64,000 bases of DNA, taken from contig CAZEZP010000092.1 in assembly GCA_964516435.1 (NCBI GenBank), positions 62,001 through 126,000 of the forward strand, written 5' to 3'. Of this stretch, positions 1-7,560 are shown in pieces. The stretch comes from HGW-17 sp964516435 (lineage in GTDB: Bacteria; Myxococcota_A; Polyangia; HGW-17). Position 1 is the stretch's first letter. The number at the start of each line of letters is the position of its first letter. A program made the translations under genes and the position numbers. The notes beneath the pieces were generated by a model. It saw only the letters and a list, made by a program, of their open reading frames with translations, made no database searches and had not been told where the DNA came from.

Positions 1-807
1 CATGCCCTGGTGGCCCGTATTCCCAATCCCATGCGCCGTATCGTGCGCAACCACCTGCACTATTTCCTGGAGCGCATGCCGGACGATTTCGACCTGCGCG
101 GCGCCTCCATCGGGAACCTCGTGCTCACGGGGGGCTATCTGAACAACCGGCACCACATCGAGCCGGTGCTCTTCATGTTTTCCAAATTGATCAACGCCCG
201 GGGCGTGGTGCGTCCCACCACGGGCAAGAACTACCACCTGGCGGCCCGCCTGCGGGACGGAACGCTCGTCATGGGGCAGCACCGCATCACGGACAAGAGT
301 CATCCCATCCCATCCCCCATCGAGGAAATATTTCTCACGGCCAGCCTGGATTCCACCACGCCCCTGACGCTGGCCGTGAGCAGCAAGATCCGGGAACTGA
401 TCGCTTCCGCGGAACTCGTCTGCTATCCCATGGGCAGTTTCTACACATCGATTCTGGCCAACCTGCTGCTCGACGGCGTGGGCTCGTCCATCGCCCGCAA
501 CGAGTGCCCCAAGGTGTTCCTGCCCAATCCGGTGCCGGATTCGGAGATGCAGGGGATGGGACTCTTCGACATGGTGATGCGCATCGTGGACACGGCGCGC
601 CGGCGCTCCGGCATCGACGTGGAGCCTTCGCGCATCGTGCGCTACGTGGTGGCCGACCTGCGCCGCGGCAGTTATCCCAGGCCGCTGCATCTCAAGCGCC
701 TGCAGGCCGCCGGCATCGACGTCATCGATACGGATCTGATCACGGATGCCTCGGCCCCCCTCTACGATGACCAGAAAGTCGTCGAAGCCCTGCTTTCCCT
801 GTGCTGA
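1..807 (+). CDS. CofD-related protein of the GAK type (5' end cut off)
   Basis: The reading frame is open from the first base of the window, so the true start lies outside it; the GTG at 10 is probably internal. The visible 268 codons resemble the CofD/YvcK nucleotide-binding fold, especially the 'DLRGASIGNLVLTGGYL' stretch, which corresponds to the substrate-binding 'GNL' region. CofD itself transfers lactyl phosphate in F420 synthesis, whereas this branch ('GAK system CofD-like') usually sits beside an ATP-grasp protein and an HprK-like kinase and has no established reaction. Those partners would lie upstream and cannot be seen here. It ends 41 bases before a gene on the other strand. The family call rests on recalled sequence similarity; the function is open. 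Confidence 0.75.
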   Translation, partial: HALVARIPNPMRRIVRNHLHYFLERMPDDFDLRGASIGNLVLTGGYLNNRHHIEPVLFMFSKLINARGVVRPTTGKNYHLAARLRDGTLVMGQHRITDKSHPIPSPIEEIFLTASLDSTTPLTLAVSSKIRELIASAELVCYPMGSFYTSILANLLLDGVGSSIARNECPKVFLPNPVPDSEMQGMGLFDMVMRIVDTARRRSGIDVEPSRIVRYVVADLRRGSYPRPLHLKRLQAAGIDVIDTDLITDASAPLYDDQKVVEALLSLC

Positions 808-848
808 TTCCTGAAAACCGGAGATGAAACCGGAAGTTCTGCAGTCTC

Positions 849-2501
849 TCAGCGGGAGAAACTCAGCGTATCGATGGTGCCGGCCACGTTGCCCGTGGAG
901 GGCTGGATTTCCACGGAGCGCATCTCGATGGAGAGGCCGCGCAGGCGCACCGCCACGTAGTGTACGGCCGACTTCGTCACGGCCACCGTGCCGCCGGTCT
1001 TGACGTCGTAGAGGCTGGCGCCCGCGCCGGCGGTGACGACGTAGTGGCGCCCGCTGAGGTCGTCTACCACGGTGTCGTTGCGCAGGGGCTTGTGCCGCTG
1101 GTAGAAGTGGTCGTGCCCGTTGAAGACCATGGTCACGTTGTGGGCGTCGAATACCGGGCGCCAGGCTTCGGCCAGATCCGTGTTGGTCCAGCCGCCGTGC
1201 GTGAAGTCCGTGGTTTCGCTGTAGATGGGGCGGTGATGCACCACGAACTTCCAGGGCTTCTGGGCATGCGCGGAAAACAGGGTGTTCATGAAGTTCACCT
1301 GGTCCTGCTTGGCGCTGGCCGCGGCCGTCATGGCACCGCTGCAGGCGACGCCGTAGGTTCCCGCCTTTCCGGCGCCGCTCCAGCAGTCGTCGAGGTTGGC
1401 GAATACCGCATGACCCACGGAAAAGCCGTACCAGCGCTCATCACCGGGCAGGGAAAACTGGGCGTAATAGTTGAGTGAACTGCGTTCGTGATTGCCGGGC
1501 ACGGGCAGGATGGGGACATACGGCATGACGTTGGCGCAGGCGTTGAAGACGTCATCCCACTGGCGCTGGCTGGTACCGTCTTCCACGAAATCGCCGCCGA
1601 AGGAGACGAACAGGGGATTCTCGTTTTCGAACGCCTTGGCCAGTGTGCGTCCCAGCGTGTCCGGGGCGCCGCGGCTGTCGCCCAGTACCACGAACGTGAA
1701 ATCGAAGCGGTCCGGCGTCTGGCGCGGGTCGGGGGCCGTGCGGAAGTGGTAGGTGGAACTGAAGACCTCGCGCCCGTCGGCACCGATGCCGCCCACCTGG
1801 TAGTAGTATCTCGTATCCGGATCCAGACCGCAGATTTCGGCTTCGTGCACGGTTTTCCATGCGCTGTTGTAGGGAAGCGTCCGGGCGGAGCCGACCATCG
1901 CTCCGGAATTCTGTCCGCTGATCTCGATGTAGTTGGACATGTCCGCATTGCGGCTGACCCGCAGCACGGTGGAGCGGGTCATGGTTTCGGCGGAGGAATC
2001 CCGTGTCGTCCACGTCACCGTCATGCTGATGGCGGGTTCGGAGCGCCAACTGAGGCGGATCCACTGCGGCGTGGGGGAATCGCCCAGCACGCGCTCCTCC
2101 GGGAATGAGCGGAACTCGTCGCGCTCCTGGTTGCCCAGGTGCGTGCCGCAGGAGGGATCCTGGATGCGGTCCGGTGGCGCCTCGCAGGAACTCAGATCCC
2201 ACTGGCAGTTCACGCAGGCGGCCATGCCGCCCTGGAAGTTGCCCAGTTCGGTGCAGGCCTTCTGCACGTCGCCCTCGCAGGTTTCGGTGCCTTCCACCCG
2301 CCCGTCGCCGCAGACAGCCTGGGTATTGTTGGTATTATTTATGTTGTTATTTGTATTGTTATTGTTATTATTTGTATTGTTGCAATTGCTCGTGCAATTG
2401 TTCTGCGTGCGGCCGAGCACCGTGGTGCTGTCCGGCACATCGCAGGATGGCATGTAGAAAAGCGAAAATACCAGGAACCAGAAGGGGAAGCGTGTTTTCA
2501 T
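849..2501 (-). CDS. Metallophosphatase lipoprotein, purple-acid-phosphatase-like, with Asn-rich linker
   Basis: A 550-residue surface lipoprotein. The start at 2501 is preferred over a GTG at 2513 because a GAGG site lies 6 bases ahead of it. The signal peptide ends in the lipobox MPSC (Cys20), followed by Asp at +2. An almost pure Asn/Thr linker follows (about residues 33-62), then a 'CGDGRVEGTETCEGD' cysteine-rich repeat of the myxobacterial kind. Next comes a fibronectin-like domain as in purple acid phosphatases, then a metallophosphoesterase domain with VVLGDSRG, GGDFVEDG, PVPGNHE, VVHHRP and NGHDH. The Tyr that colours true purple acid phosphatases (GDxxY) is absent (GDFV), so it is better called a generic dinuclear-metal phosphatase. 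It is the last gene of a four-gene run, 8 bases after the porin, which suggests a role in releasing phosphate. Confidence 0.9.
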   Translation of the reverse strand: MKTRFPFWFLVFSLFYMPSCDVPDSTTVLGRTQNNCTSNCNNTNNNNNNTNNNINNTNNTQAVCGDGRVEGTETCEGDVQKACTELGNFQGGMAACVNCQWDLSSCEAPPDRIQDPSCGTHLGNQERDEFRSFPEERVLGDSPTPQWIRLSWRSEPAISMTVTWTTRDSSAETMTRSTVLRVSRNADMSNYIEISGQNSGAMVGSARTLPYNSAWKTVHEAEICGLDPDTRYYYQVGGIGADGREVFSSTYHFRTAPDPRQTPDRFDFTFVVLGDSRGAPDTLGRTLAKAFENENPLFVSFGGDFVEDGTSQRQWDDVFNACANVMPYVPILPVPGNHERSSLNYYAQFSLPGDERWYGFSVGHAVFANLDDCWSGAGKAGTYGVACSGAMTAAASAKQDQVNFMNTLFSAHAQKPWKFVVHHRPIYSETTDFTHGGWTNTDLAEAWRPVFDAHNVTMVFNGHDHFYQRHKPLRNDTVVDDLSGRHYVVTAGAGASLYDVKTGGTVAVTKSAVHYVAVRLRGLSIEMRSVEIQPSTGNVAGTIDTLSFSR

Positions 2502-2509
2502 GATAAACC

Positions 2510-3925
2510 TCACAATGATAATTGCAATTGCAATATGGTTGTATTGTTGCGAATCTGCACGTTCTTCAGGCGTCCCTGGCCGTCGGGGCCAATATCATTG
2601 ATATCGCGGAAGGGTTCCAGTTCATCCCGCATCAGGTAATCGAGCGAGAGGAGGATGCCGTCGGGAATGCCCGCCACATCCATGAACCAGTTGAGGCCCA
2701 GCGTCACCACCCGCGTCTTGCGGTCCTGCGGCGTATTCGCGCCCACGGGGATGAATTCCTCCGGCATGTCGGGGGAATACAGGTGGCCGCCGAGCATCGC
2801 GAAGGGATCGAATTCCTCCCATCGCAGTTTCACCTGCAGGCGGCGGTACCAGTCCACACCGCCCACAGCCAGAGGGACGAAGGAGGCCGCCTGGAAATAC
2901 CAGCCCTGCGACTTCCAGGCAGGGTCGAACGAGGCATTGGCTTCGAGCCGTTCCCGCTCGAAGGAGACCGGATAGGCGCTCTCCTGCCGGTACCAGCCGC
3001 CGGCCAGGGAAAGCCCGCCCCAGAGGAACAGGCCGTCCACGCCGTAGAGGCGTGCATCCTTCTCGCGTGTTTCCTGGACCTCCAGGTCCACGCTTTTGGC
3101 ATACTGGAACCCGAGCACGGCGAACATGCCGCGACGCTGCGGAAGGATTTCCGTCCAGGGCTGGGCTCCGAACGGATTGATTTCGAGCCGCAGGGAGAAC
3201 ATGCCTGCATCGCCCCGACCGGTTCCCTTCTTCATGTCGTATCCGTTCTGGAAGGCCAGGTAGTAGCGCAGGAACCCGGGCGGCAGGATGGAATCCCTGC
3301 GCGTGCGGGAGAAGGGATAGAGGTCCCCGAACAGCATCACGCCCGTGTCCCTGGAGGGGAAGGTGTTCATCTTCTTTTTCGGGTCGAAGCCCTTGATGTT
3401 CACGGCCCGCTGGCTCACCACCATGGGATCCTCGGCGAAGAGGAAGCGTGAACTGGACATCATGCGGTGCAGCATCAGCGGCGCCTTGAACAGCCCCGCG
3501 CGGATGCCGGCCGCGTCCGCGGGCGTCAGGTCGAAATAGGCTTCCTCCGGGGACAGTTCGTGATTGATGGAGTCCCACGCGTTGACTTCCAGTTTCATGG
3601 ATGCCCAGTCCTCGAGTTTTCCGCCGAAGGTGAAGCGGGCCCGGTACAGCGAGAACACGTCCACGGAAGCGCCTTCCGGCAGGCTGCCGTCGTCGTTGGA
3701 CTGCGAGAAGCGGGTTTGCAGGAATCCCTGGAAGAACAGGCTCGATCTTCCTTCGTTGAACTTCACGAACGTCAGGCGCGCCGGCGAATCCGGCTCATGG
3801 CGCGCCGGACATTCCCCCAGACACCAGTACGGCGTCCTGGGGGCCGGTTCCGGTTCGGCCGCCCGGGCTTGGGGGACCGCGAAAAAGCAGGGGACGAGAA
3901 ATGCTGCCAGGAGATGTCGATGCAT
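2510..3925 (-). CDS. Phosphate-selective porin (OprO/OprP type)
   Basis: A 471-residue outer-membrane beta-barrel precursor. The signal peptide 'MHRHLLAAFLVPCFFAVPQARA' is followed by alternating amphipathic strands and by features of the OprO/P family: 'FFQGFLQTRFSQSN', 'YRARFTFGGKLEDW', and 'AYFDLTPADAAGIRAGLFKAP' near the first third. Two starts are possible. ATG at 3925 has an AAAGGA site 6 bases upstream. ATG at 3943 overlaps the stop of the upstream gene as ATGA and would add six residues. I chose 3925. The protein would let phosphate or polyphosphate cross the outer membrane, which fits the phosphatase downstream and the pst operon 15 kb away. Family substrate preference varies, so phosphate is inferred. 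It ends in Leu rather than the aromatic residue usual for barrels. Confidence 0.85.
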   Translation of the reverse strand: MHRHLLAAFLVPCFFAVPQARAAEPEPAPRTPYWCLGECPARHEPDSPARLTFVKFNEGRSSLFFQGFLQTRFSQSNDDGSLPEGASVDVFSLYRARFTFGGKLEDWASMKLEVNAWDSINHELSPEEAYFDLTPADAAGIRAGLFKAPLMLHRMMSSSRFLFAEDPMVVSQRAVNIKGFDPKKKMNTFPSRDTGVMLFGDLYPFSRTRRDSILPPGFLRYYLAFQNGYDMKKGTGRGDAGMFSLRLEINPFGAQPWTEILPQRRGMFAVLGFQYAKSVDLEVQETREKDARLYGVDGLFLWGGLSLAGGWYRQESAYPVSFERERLEANASFDPAWKSQGWYFQAASFVPLAVGGVDWYRRLQVKLRWEEFDPFAMLGGHLYSPDMPEEFIPVGANTPQDRKTRVVTLGLNWFMDVAGIPDGILLSLDYLMRDELEPFRDINDIGPDGQGRLKNVQIRNNTTILQLQLSL

Positions 3926-3939
3926 GCCGTATCCTTTTT

Positions 3940-4809
3940 TCATTGACGCATGGAAAGAAGTCGACGGATCCGCTCCCGCTCCTCGGGGATGCCGTCGCCG
4001 AACGTGTAATCCATCACGCGGTGCCCCGTGGCATCCGCCGCATCGGAGGAGGCCCCCGCATCCAGCAGCAGTGAGACGGTATCCACCCAGCCCTTGCCGG
4101 CCGCATAGAACAGGGCCGTGCGGCCCATGACGTCTTTGGCGTGGACATTCGCCCCGTGCTCGAGGAAGGACTTCACGAGATGCGGGTCGCTTCTCTTGCC
4201 CGCCGCCGCCGCGGCCATCAGCGGCGTCACGCCGGCGTCGTCGGCGATGTTCACGTCGGCGCCCGCGCGCACCAGTTCCTGCGCCAGATCGTTCTGGCGG
4301 GCGAAAACCGCGATCAGCAGAGCCGTGGCGCCCTGGCGGGTGCGCGCGTTCAGATCCGGCCGGCCCGGGTGGTTCAGGATGGCGTAAAAGCAACGCTTCT
4401 GGCGGTAGCGCACGGCCACATGCAGCACGTTTTCGCCCTGCGCATCCACGGCATCCAGCCGGTTCGTGCGTTCCAGCAGCAAAAATGCCACGGGGCTTCC
4501 CTGGATGATGGCATGAAACAGGGCCGTGCGGCCTTCCTCGTCCACGGCCTGTGGGTCCGCTCCGCCATCCAGCAATTCCAGCGCCTGCCGGGTCCGTCCG
4601 TAAATAGCGGCATCCATGAGCGCCGTTCTCGTGGATCTCCGCGGAGACACCTCCCGTGTCCGGCCATGGGAGGCGTTGGATGCAACTGCCGGTTTCGACG
4701 CGGGACTTGCCTCATTTCGGGACTGTGCGTGCGTGGAGCAGCCCGCGGCAGCCAGGGACAGCCATGCCAGCAGGAAACCAAATGTGATCGGGACAGGATT
4801 CTGGAGCAT
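3940..4809 (-). CDS. Ankyrin-repeat lipoprotein
   Basis: 289 residues with a hydrophobic leader and lipobox AAGC (Cys24), so probably exported and lipidated. From about residue 60 on there are five or six ankyrin repeats, recognisable by units such as 'GRTALFHAIIQGSPVAFLLLE', 'GATALLIAVFARQNDLAQEL', 'GVTPLMAAAAAG' and 'GRTALFYAAGKGWVDTVSLLL'. Ankyrin repeats bind proteins and have no enzymatic role; a partner in the envelope is likely. The start at 4809 is set by a GAGG site 8 bases ahead; a longer frame upstream has no signal sequence. It lies 64 bases after the HAD-like lipoprotein and its stop is 14 bases before the porin start, so it is probably cotranscribed with both. Confidence 0.85.
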   Translation of the reverse strand: MLQNPVPITFGFLLAWLSLAAAGCSTHAQSRNEASPASKPAVASNASHGRTREVSPRRSTRTALMDAAIYGRTRQALELLDGGADPQAVDEEGRTALFHAIIQGSPVAFLLLERTNRLDAVDAQGENVLHVAVRYRQKRCFYAILNHPGRPDLNARTRQGATALLIAVFARQNDLAQELVRAGADVNIADDAGVTPLMAAAAAGKRSDPHLVKSFLEHGANVHAKDVMGRTALFYAAGKGWVDTVSLLLDAGASSDAADATGHRVMDYTFGDGIPEERERIRRLLSMRQ

Positions 4810-4873
4810 CGTCTTCACCTCGGTCTTCTTTTCGAACCGTTTTCTGGCATGGGACACGGGACTGGCCATCGGC

Positions 4874-5950
4874 TCAATCGCCGCCGGGCACGGCGCACTC
4901 GAGCCGCTCCGTCCAGAGGAGTTCGCGCCAGTGTGCGGCGTAATCATCGCCCCGGAGCCGAAAGACGCTTTCGCCCCCGTCCGCCTGCGGGCCCAGCAGG
5001 AAGACGTTCTGCGGCGCGATGCCGGCCAGCAGCAGCGCCCGGGCCTGGGCCGGGGACGCGGCGTATCCCCTGTACAGGCGGATGCCGGCTCTATCGGCCG
5101 TTTCCATCAACCACGCCGCCTCGAGGACTTCCACGGAGACGCTTTCGGGGATTTCGTGCAGAAACAGCATGGACTGGAAAGGAATTTCCAGCGAAGCCAG
5201 CCATCCGCGCGTGCGCGTGGCGAACAGGGGATGGCGGGCGGAGAGCAGGATGACCGGATACCCATGCTCGCGATAGTGCCGCACCACTTCCATGACGTAA
5301 GGCACTGGCGTGTCGTCGAGCGGGTCGCTTGCGCTGGTGCCGTCCCGGGAGAGCCTCGCCACGGCGCCGTCCAGGAAGAAGGCCACCGCGCCCGTGCCGG
5401 GCTGCAGCGAGGAGACGTAGCCGTTGGCGCCACTTGCGTCTCCCATCACCACCGCCTTGACGATGTACTGACCGCGCGGAAGCGGGGGCAGGTGCAGTTG
5501 CAGGCGCCCCCGGGCGTCGGTGAGGTGGCGTCCCAGGAAAATCCAGTCATCCATTCCCGTTCCCCAGAAATACACCTGCACCCATTCGTCCTGCAGGACG
5601 CGGTCCGGGTCGCAGTCGTGGAAGAACACGCCCTGCACCGTGGCAGCTTCGTTTTCCCGCACGAGCGTGTCCTGGATGAAACTGCAACTCTGCCAGGGAT
5701 GGGCTTCTCCCGCTTCCCGTTCATGCCGCCAGCCCTCGGGTTCCGGGTAAATGAAATGGGGGGCATGATAGAAGGTGTCATCCGTCTCGCAAACGTGGGA
5801 CAAGCCGTTTTGCAGTTCCGGCACGTCCTGGGAAATCTGCAGGTCCACGTCTTGCAGAATGGGCGATTCTTCCTCGTGGGCATCGGTGCCCGTCTGGCAG
5901 GACGCCATCCCGACTGCAAGGGAAAATGCCAGCAACCATCGAAACTTCAT
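4874..5950 (-). CDS. Lipoprotein with a degenerate HAD/LNS2-like domain
   Basis: 358 residues. A strong GGGGAGG site 6-7 bases before 5950 fixes the start, and the lipobox MASC places the lipid at Cys18. Residues about 105-170 look like a small beta-sandwich ('GVFFHDCDPDRVLQDEWVQV'). Residues about 185-330 resemble the HAD-fold LNS2 (lipin/Nir2) domain: 'AVAFFLDGAVARL', then 'GYPVILLSARHPLFATRTRG', a close match to the 'Y.ILYLSAR....T..WL' block. The DxDGT loop is altered to F192-L-D194-G-A, so the nucleophilic Asp is missing while the second Asp remains. Phosphatase activity is therefore doubtful; phospholipid or phosphate binding is possible. It heads the operon that runs to 849 and is divergent from the gene at 6260. 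Confidence 0.7.
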   Translation of the reverse strand: MKFRWLLAFSLAVGMASCQTGTDAHEEESPILQDVDLQISQDVPELQNGLSHVCETDDTFYHAPHFIYPEPEGWRHEREAGEAHPWQSCSFIQDTLVRENEAATVQGVFFHDCDPDRVLQDEWVQVYFWGTGMDDWIFLGRHLTDARGRLQLHLPPLPRGQYIVKAVVMGDASGANGYVSSLQPGTGAVAFFLDGAVARLSRDGTSASDPLDDTPVPYVMEVVRHYREHGYPVILLSARHPLFATRTRGWLASLEIPFQSMLFLHEIPESVSVEVLEAAWLMETADRAGIRLYRGYAASPAQARALLLAGIAPQNVFLLGPQADGGESVFRLRGDDYAAHWRELLWTERLECAVPGGD

Positions 5951-6259
5951 GCGAACCTCCCCGCATCGCGCCGGCTTTTGCGCCATGTTCCACGGCGTTT
6001 CCGGCGCACTCAGGAAATAGGGTTCATCCGCCCGGGGGTCAAATTTGAATTCTGTAGGATTTTCATGAAGTTCAATAACAAATGCCGGCCATGCGGACGC
6101 TGGGCGATCCTTGCCGTTTCCTCATGATTTTCAATATGATTTTTCACTGACTCCTCGGATTTCCCTCGCAGGAAACCAACAGGCTTCGCTCATATCCCGA
6201 CAGCCTCGCGCGAAATGCCTGGCCGGGCATTCGTGCGGGTGAAACGTGGAGGTTATCGC
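5951..6259. promoter_or_regulatory. Divergent promoter region between two lipoprotein genes
   Basis: 309 bases with no coding potential that I trust. Both flanking genes read outwards and carry strong GGAGG sites at its edges. The middle is AT-rich (about 6045-6160), a likely place for both promoters. An inverted repeat AATGCC-6-GGCATT lies at 6214-6231, inside the leader of the gene at 6260. I could not fix -35/-10 boxes and found no 11-base-spaced Pho-type repeat here. Confidence 0.4.
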
Positions 6260-7387
6260 ATGTGCTGTTTGTCGAAGAACCGTATCGGAGTGATGATTGG
6301 CTTCGTGCTGGCAATGGCTGCCTGCAGCGGGGAGCCGCAGGTATACGAGCCGAACCAGAACAACACGAACAATGCCATCAACAATACTGCCAACAACCTG
6401 AACACCAACAACACCAACAACAATTGGAACAACCATCCGGACGCCGGCGACGATGTCGTGGATGCCGAACCGGATGCCGATGTGCCGCCGGATGTCGAGG
6501 TTCCCTGGTACGAGAGGGAAGACGCCAGCCGCCGGGATCCCTTCGTTTTTCTGGTGGTTTCCGACACGCACGTGCGCATTCCCGGAAATCCCGACGACAG
6601 CAAGTACGACAACCAGGGAAACCTCGACAACAACCTGCAGTTCGTACAGGTGGTGAACAATGAACTGGCCCATGCATCCTTCGTAGCCATCACGGGCGAT
6701 CTCGTGGGAACCCTGTTTTCCTCGAATCCCGATGACTACGGCCCGCAGGGCGATTCTCCAGCCCACCGCTTCCGCGACATCATGAACGGGCTGGCCATTC
6801 CCTGGCAGGCTGTGCTGGGCAACCACGACTACGAGGAAGGCTTCACGTCGGAAGGCATTTCCGCCGACGACCCACTGGCCATGGAGGAAATCTGGCGCCG
6901 GGTCGTAGGCATGCCCCCGTATTACGCCATCGTGTACCGTGGATTCCGCTTCCTGTTCCTCAACAGCGTGCGCGGAGATCGCTACTGGGACGTCTGCCTG
7001 CTCGGGCAGGAGGAGACCGGCTGCACGGGCTCCTTCGACGCCGCCCAGATCCAGTGGCTCACCGCGCAACTGGCCCAGCCAGAGCCCGTGGTGATGTTCT
7101 TCCATCATCCCGTGCATTCGGATTCCTGGTACACGGTCTGGTCCGTGGCCGGCTCCACTTTCCAGGTGGACAAGGACGATCCATTCTATGCCATCACCGA
7201 AAGTTATGCTTACAAAATCAAGGCGATTTTCGTCGGGCACGGCCACATGTGGGCTTCCGACACCCTCCACGAGACCATCCAGGTGTACGAAACCTGCTCG
7301 ATTGGCGATTCCCGCGGCAATCCCCGCAACATCCAGGTGGTCAACGCCAACCCCGCCACGGGGGAAATCTCGGTGAACCGGTTGTAG
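6260..7387 (+). CDS. Metallophosphoesterase lipoprotein with Asn-rich linker
   Basis: 375 residues. The ATG at 6260 has GGAGG 7 bases upstream. The leader ends in the lipobox MAAC (Cys22). It is followed by an Asn/Thr-rich spacer (about residues 32-56) and an Asp/Val/Pro stretch, then a calcineurin-like phosphoesterase domain with all metal motifs: VVSDTHV, AITGDLVG, VLGNHDY, FFHHPVH and VGHGHMW. This fold hydrolyses phosphomono- or diesters; the substrate is unknown. It differs from the phosphatase at 849 in lacking the fibronectin and cysteine-rich domains, but shares the unusual linker. It is a single gene, divergent from the porin operon, and is followed by a GC-rich hairpin. Confidence 0.9.
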   Translation: MCCLSKNRIGVMIGFVLAMAACSGEPQVYEPNQNNTNNAINNTANNLNTNNTNNNWNNHPDAGDDVVDAEPDADVPPDVEVPWYEREDASRRDPFVFLVVSDTHVRIPGNPDDSKYDNQGNLDNNLQFVQVVNNELAHASFVAITGDLVGTLFSSNPDDYGPQGDSPAHRFRDIMNGLAIPWQAVLGNHDYEEGFTSEGISADDPLAMEEIWRRVVGMPPYYAIVYRGFRFLFLNSVRGDRYWDVCLLGQEETGCTGSFDAAQIQWLTAQLAQPEPVVMFFHHPVHSDSWYTVWSVAGSTFQVDKDDPFYAITESYAYKIKAIFVGHGHMWASDTLHETIQVYETCSIGDSRGNPRNIQVVNANPATGEISVNRL

Positions 7388-7407
7388 AGAACCGGCGAGC
7401 TTCTCTT

Positions 7408-7440
7408 CTTCCCCCGGGTTTTCAGCTCCACCGGGGGAAG
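7408..7440 (+). terminator. GC-rich hairpin between convergent genes
   Basis: A perfect 10-base inverted repeat, CTTCCCCCGG (7408-7417) and CCGGGGGAAG (7431-7440), with a 13-base loop. It starts 20 bases after the stop of the phosphoesterase gene. No long T-run follows on either strand, so it may be an imperfect or factor-assisted terminator, or an mRNA end stabiliser. Confidence 0.5.
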
Positions 7441-7560
7441 AGGGGATTTCGCCAAACCGCAGCGCTTTTGCCGTTTTTTCATTTCCATGGCTTTGCTGTG
7501 GTTTTCAATGTTTTTGAATATCTTTGTATTAAATAAAATGATATTGCAATTAAATTGCTA

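Noticed and set aside
2330..2405. AT-rich microsatellite-like tract suspected as an assembly artefact
   Set aside because: It keeps the reading frame as an Asn/Thr linker, and a similar linker occurs in the gene at 6260, so it is a real protein feature.
3926..4393. N-terminal extension of the porin frame
   Set aside because: The extra residues overlap the ankyrin gene in another frame, are Arg/Gly-rich and precede a clear signal peptide.
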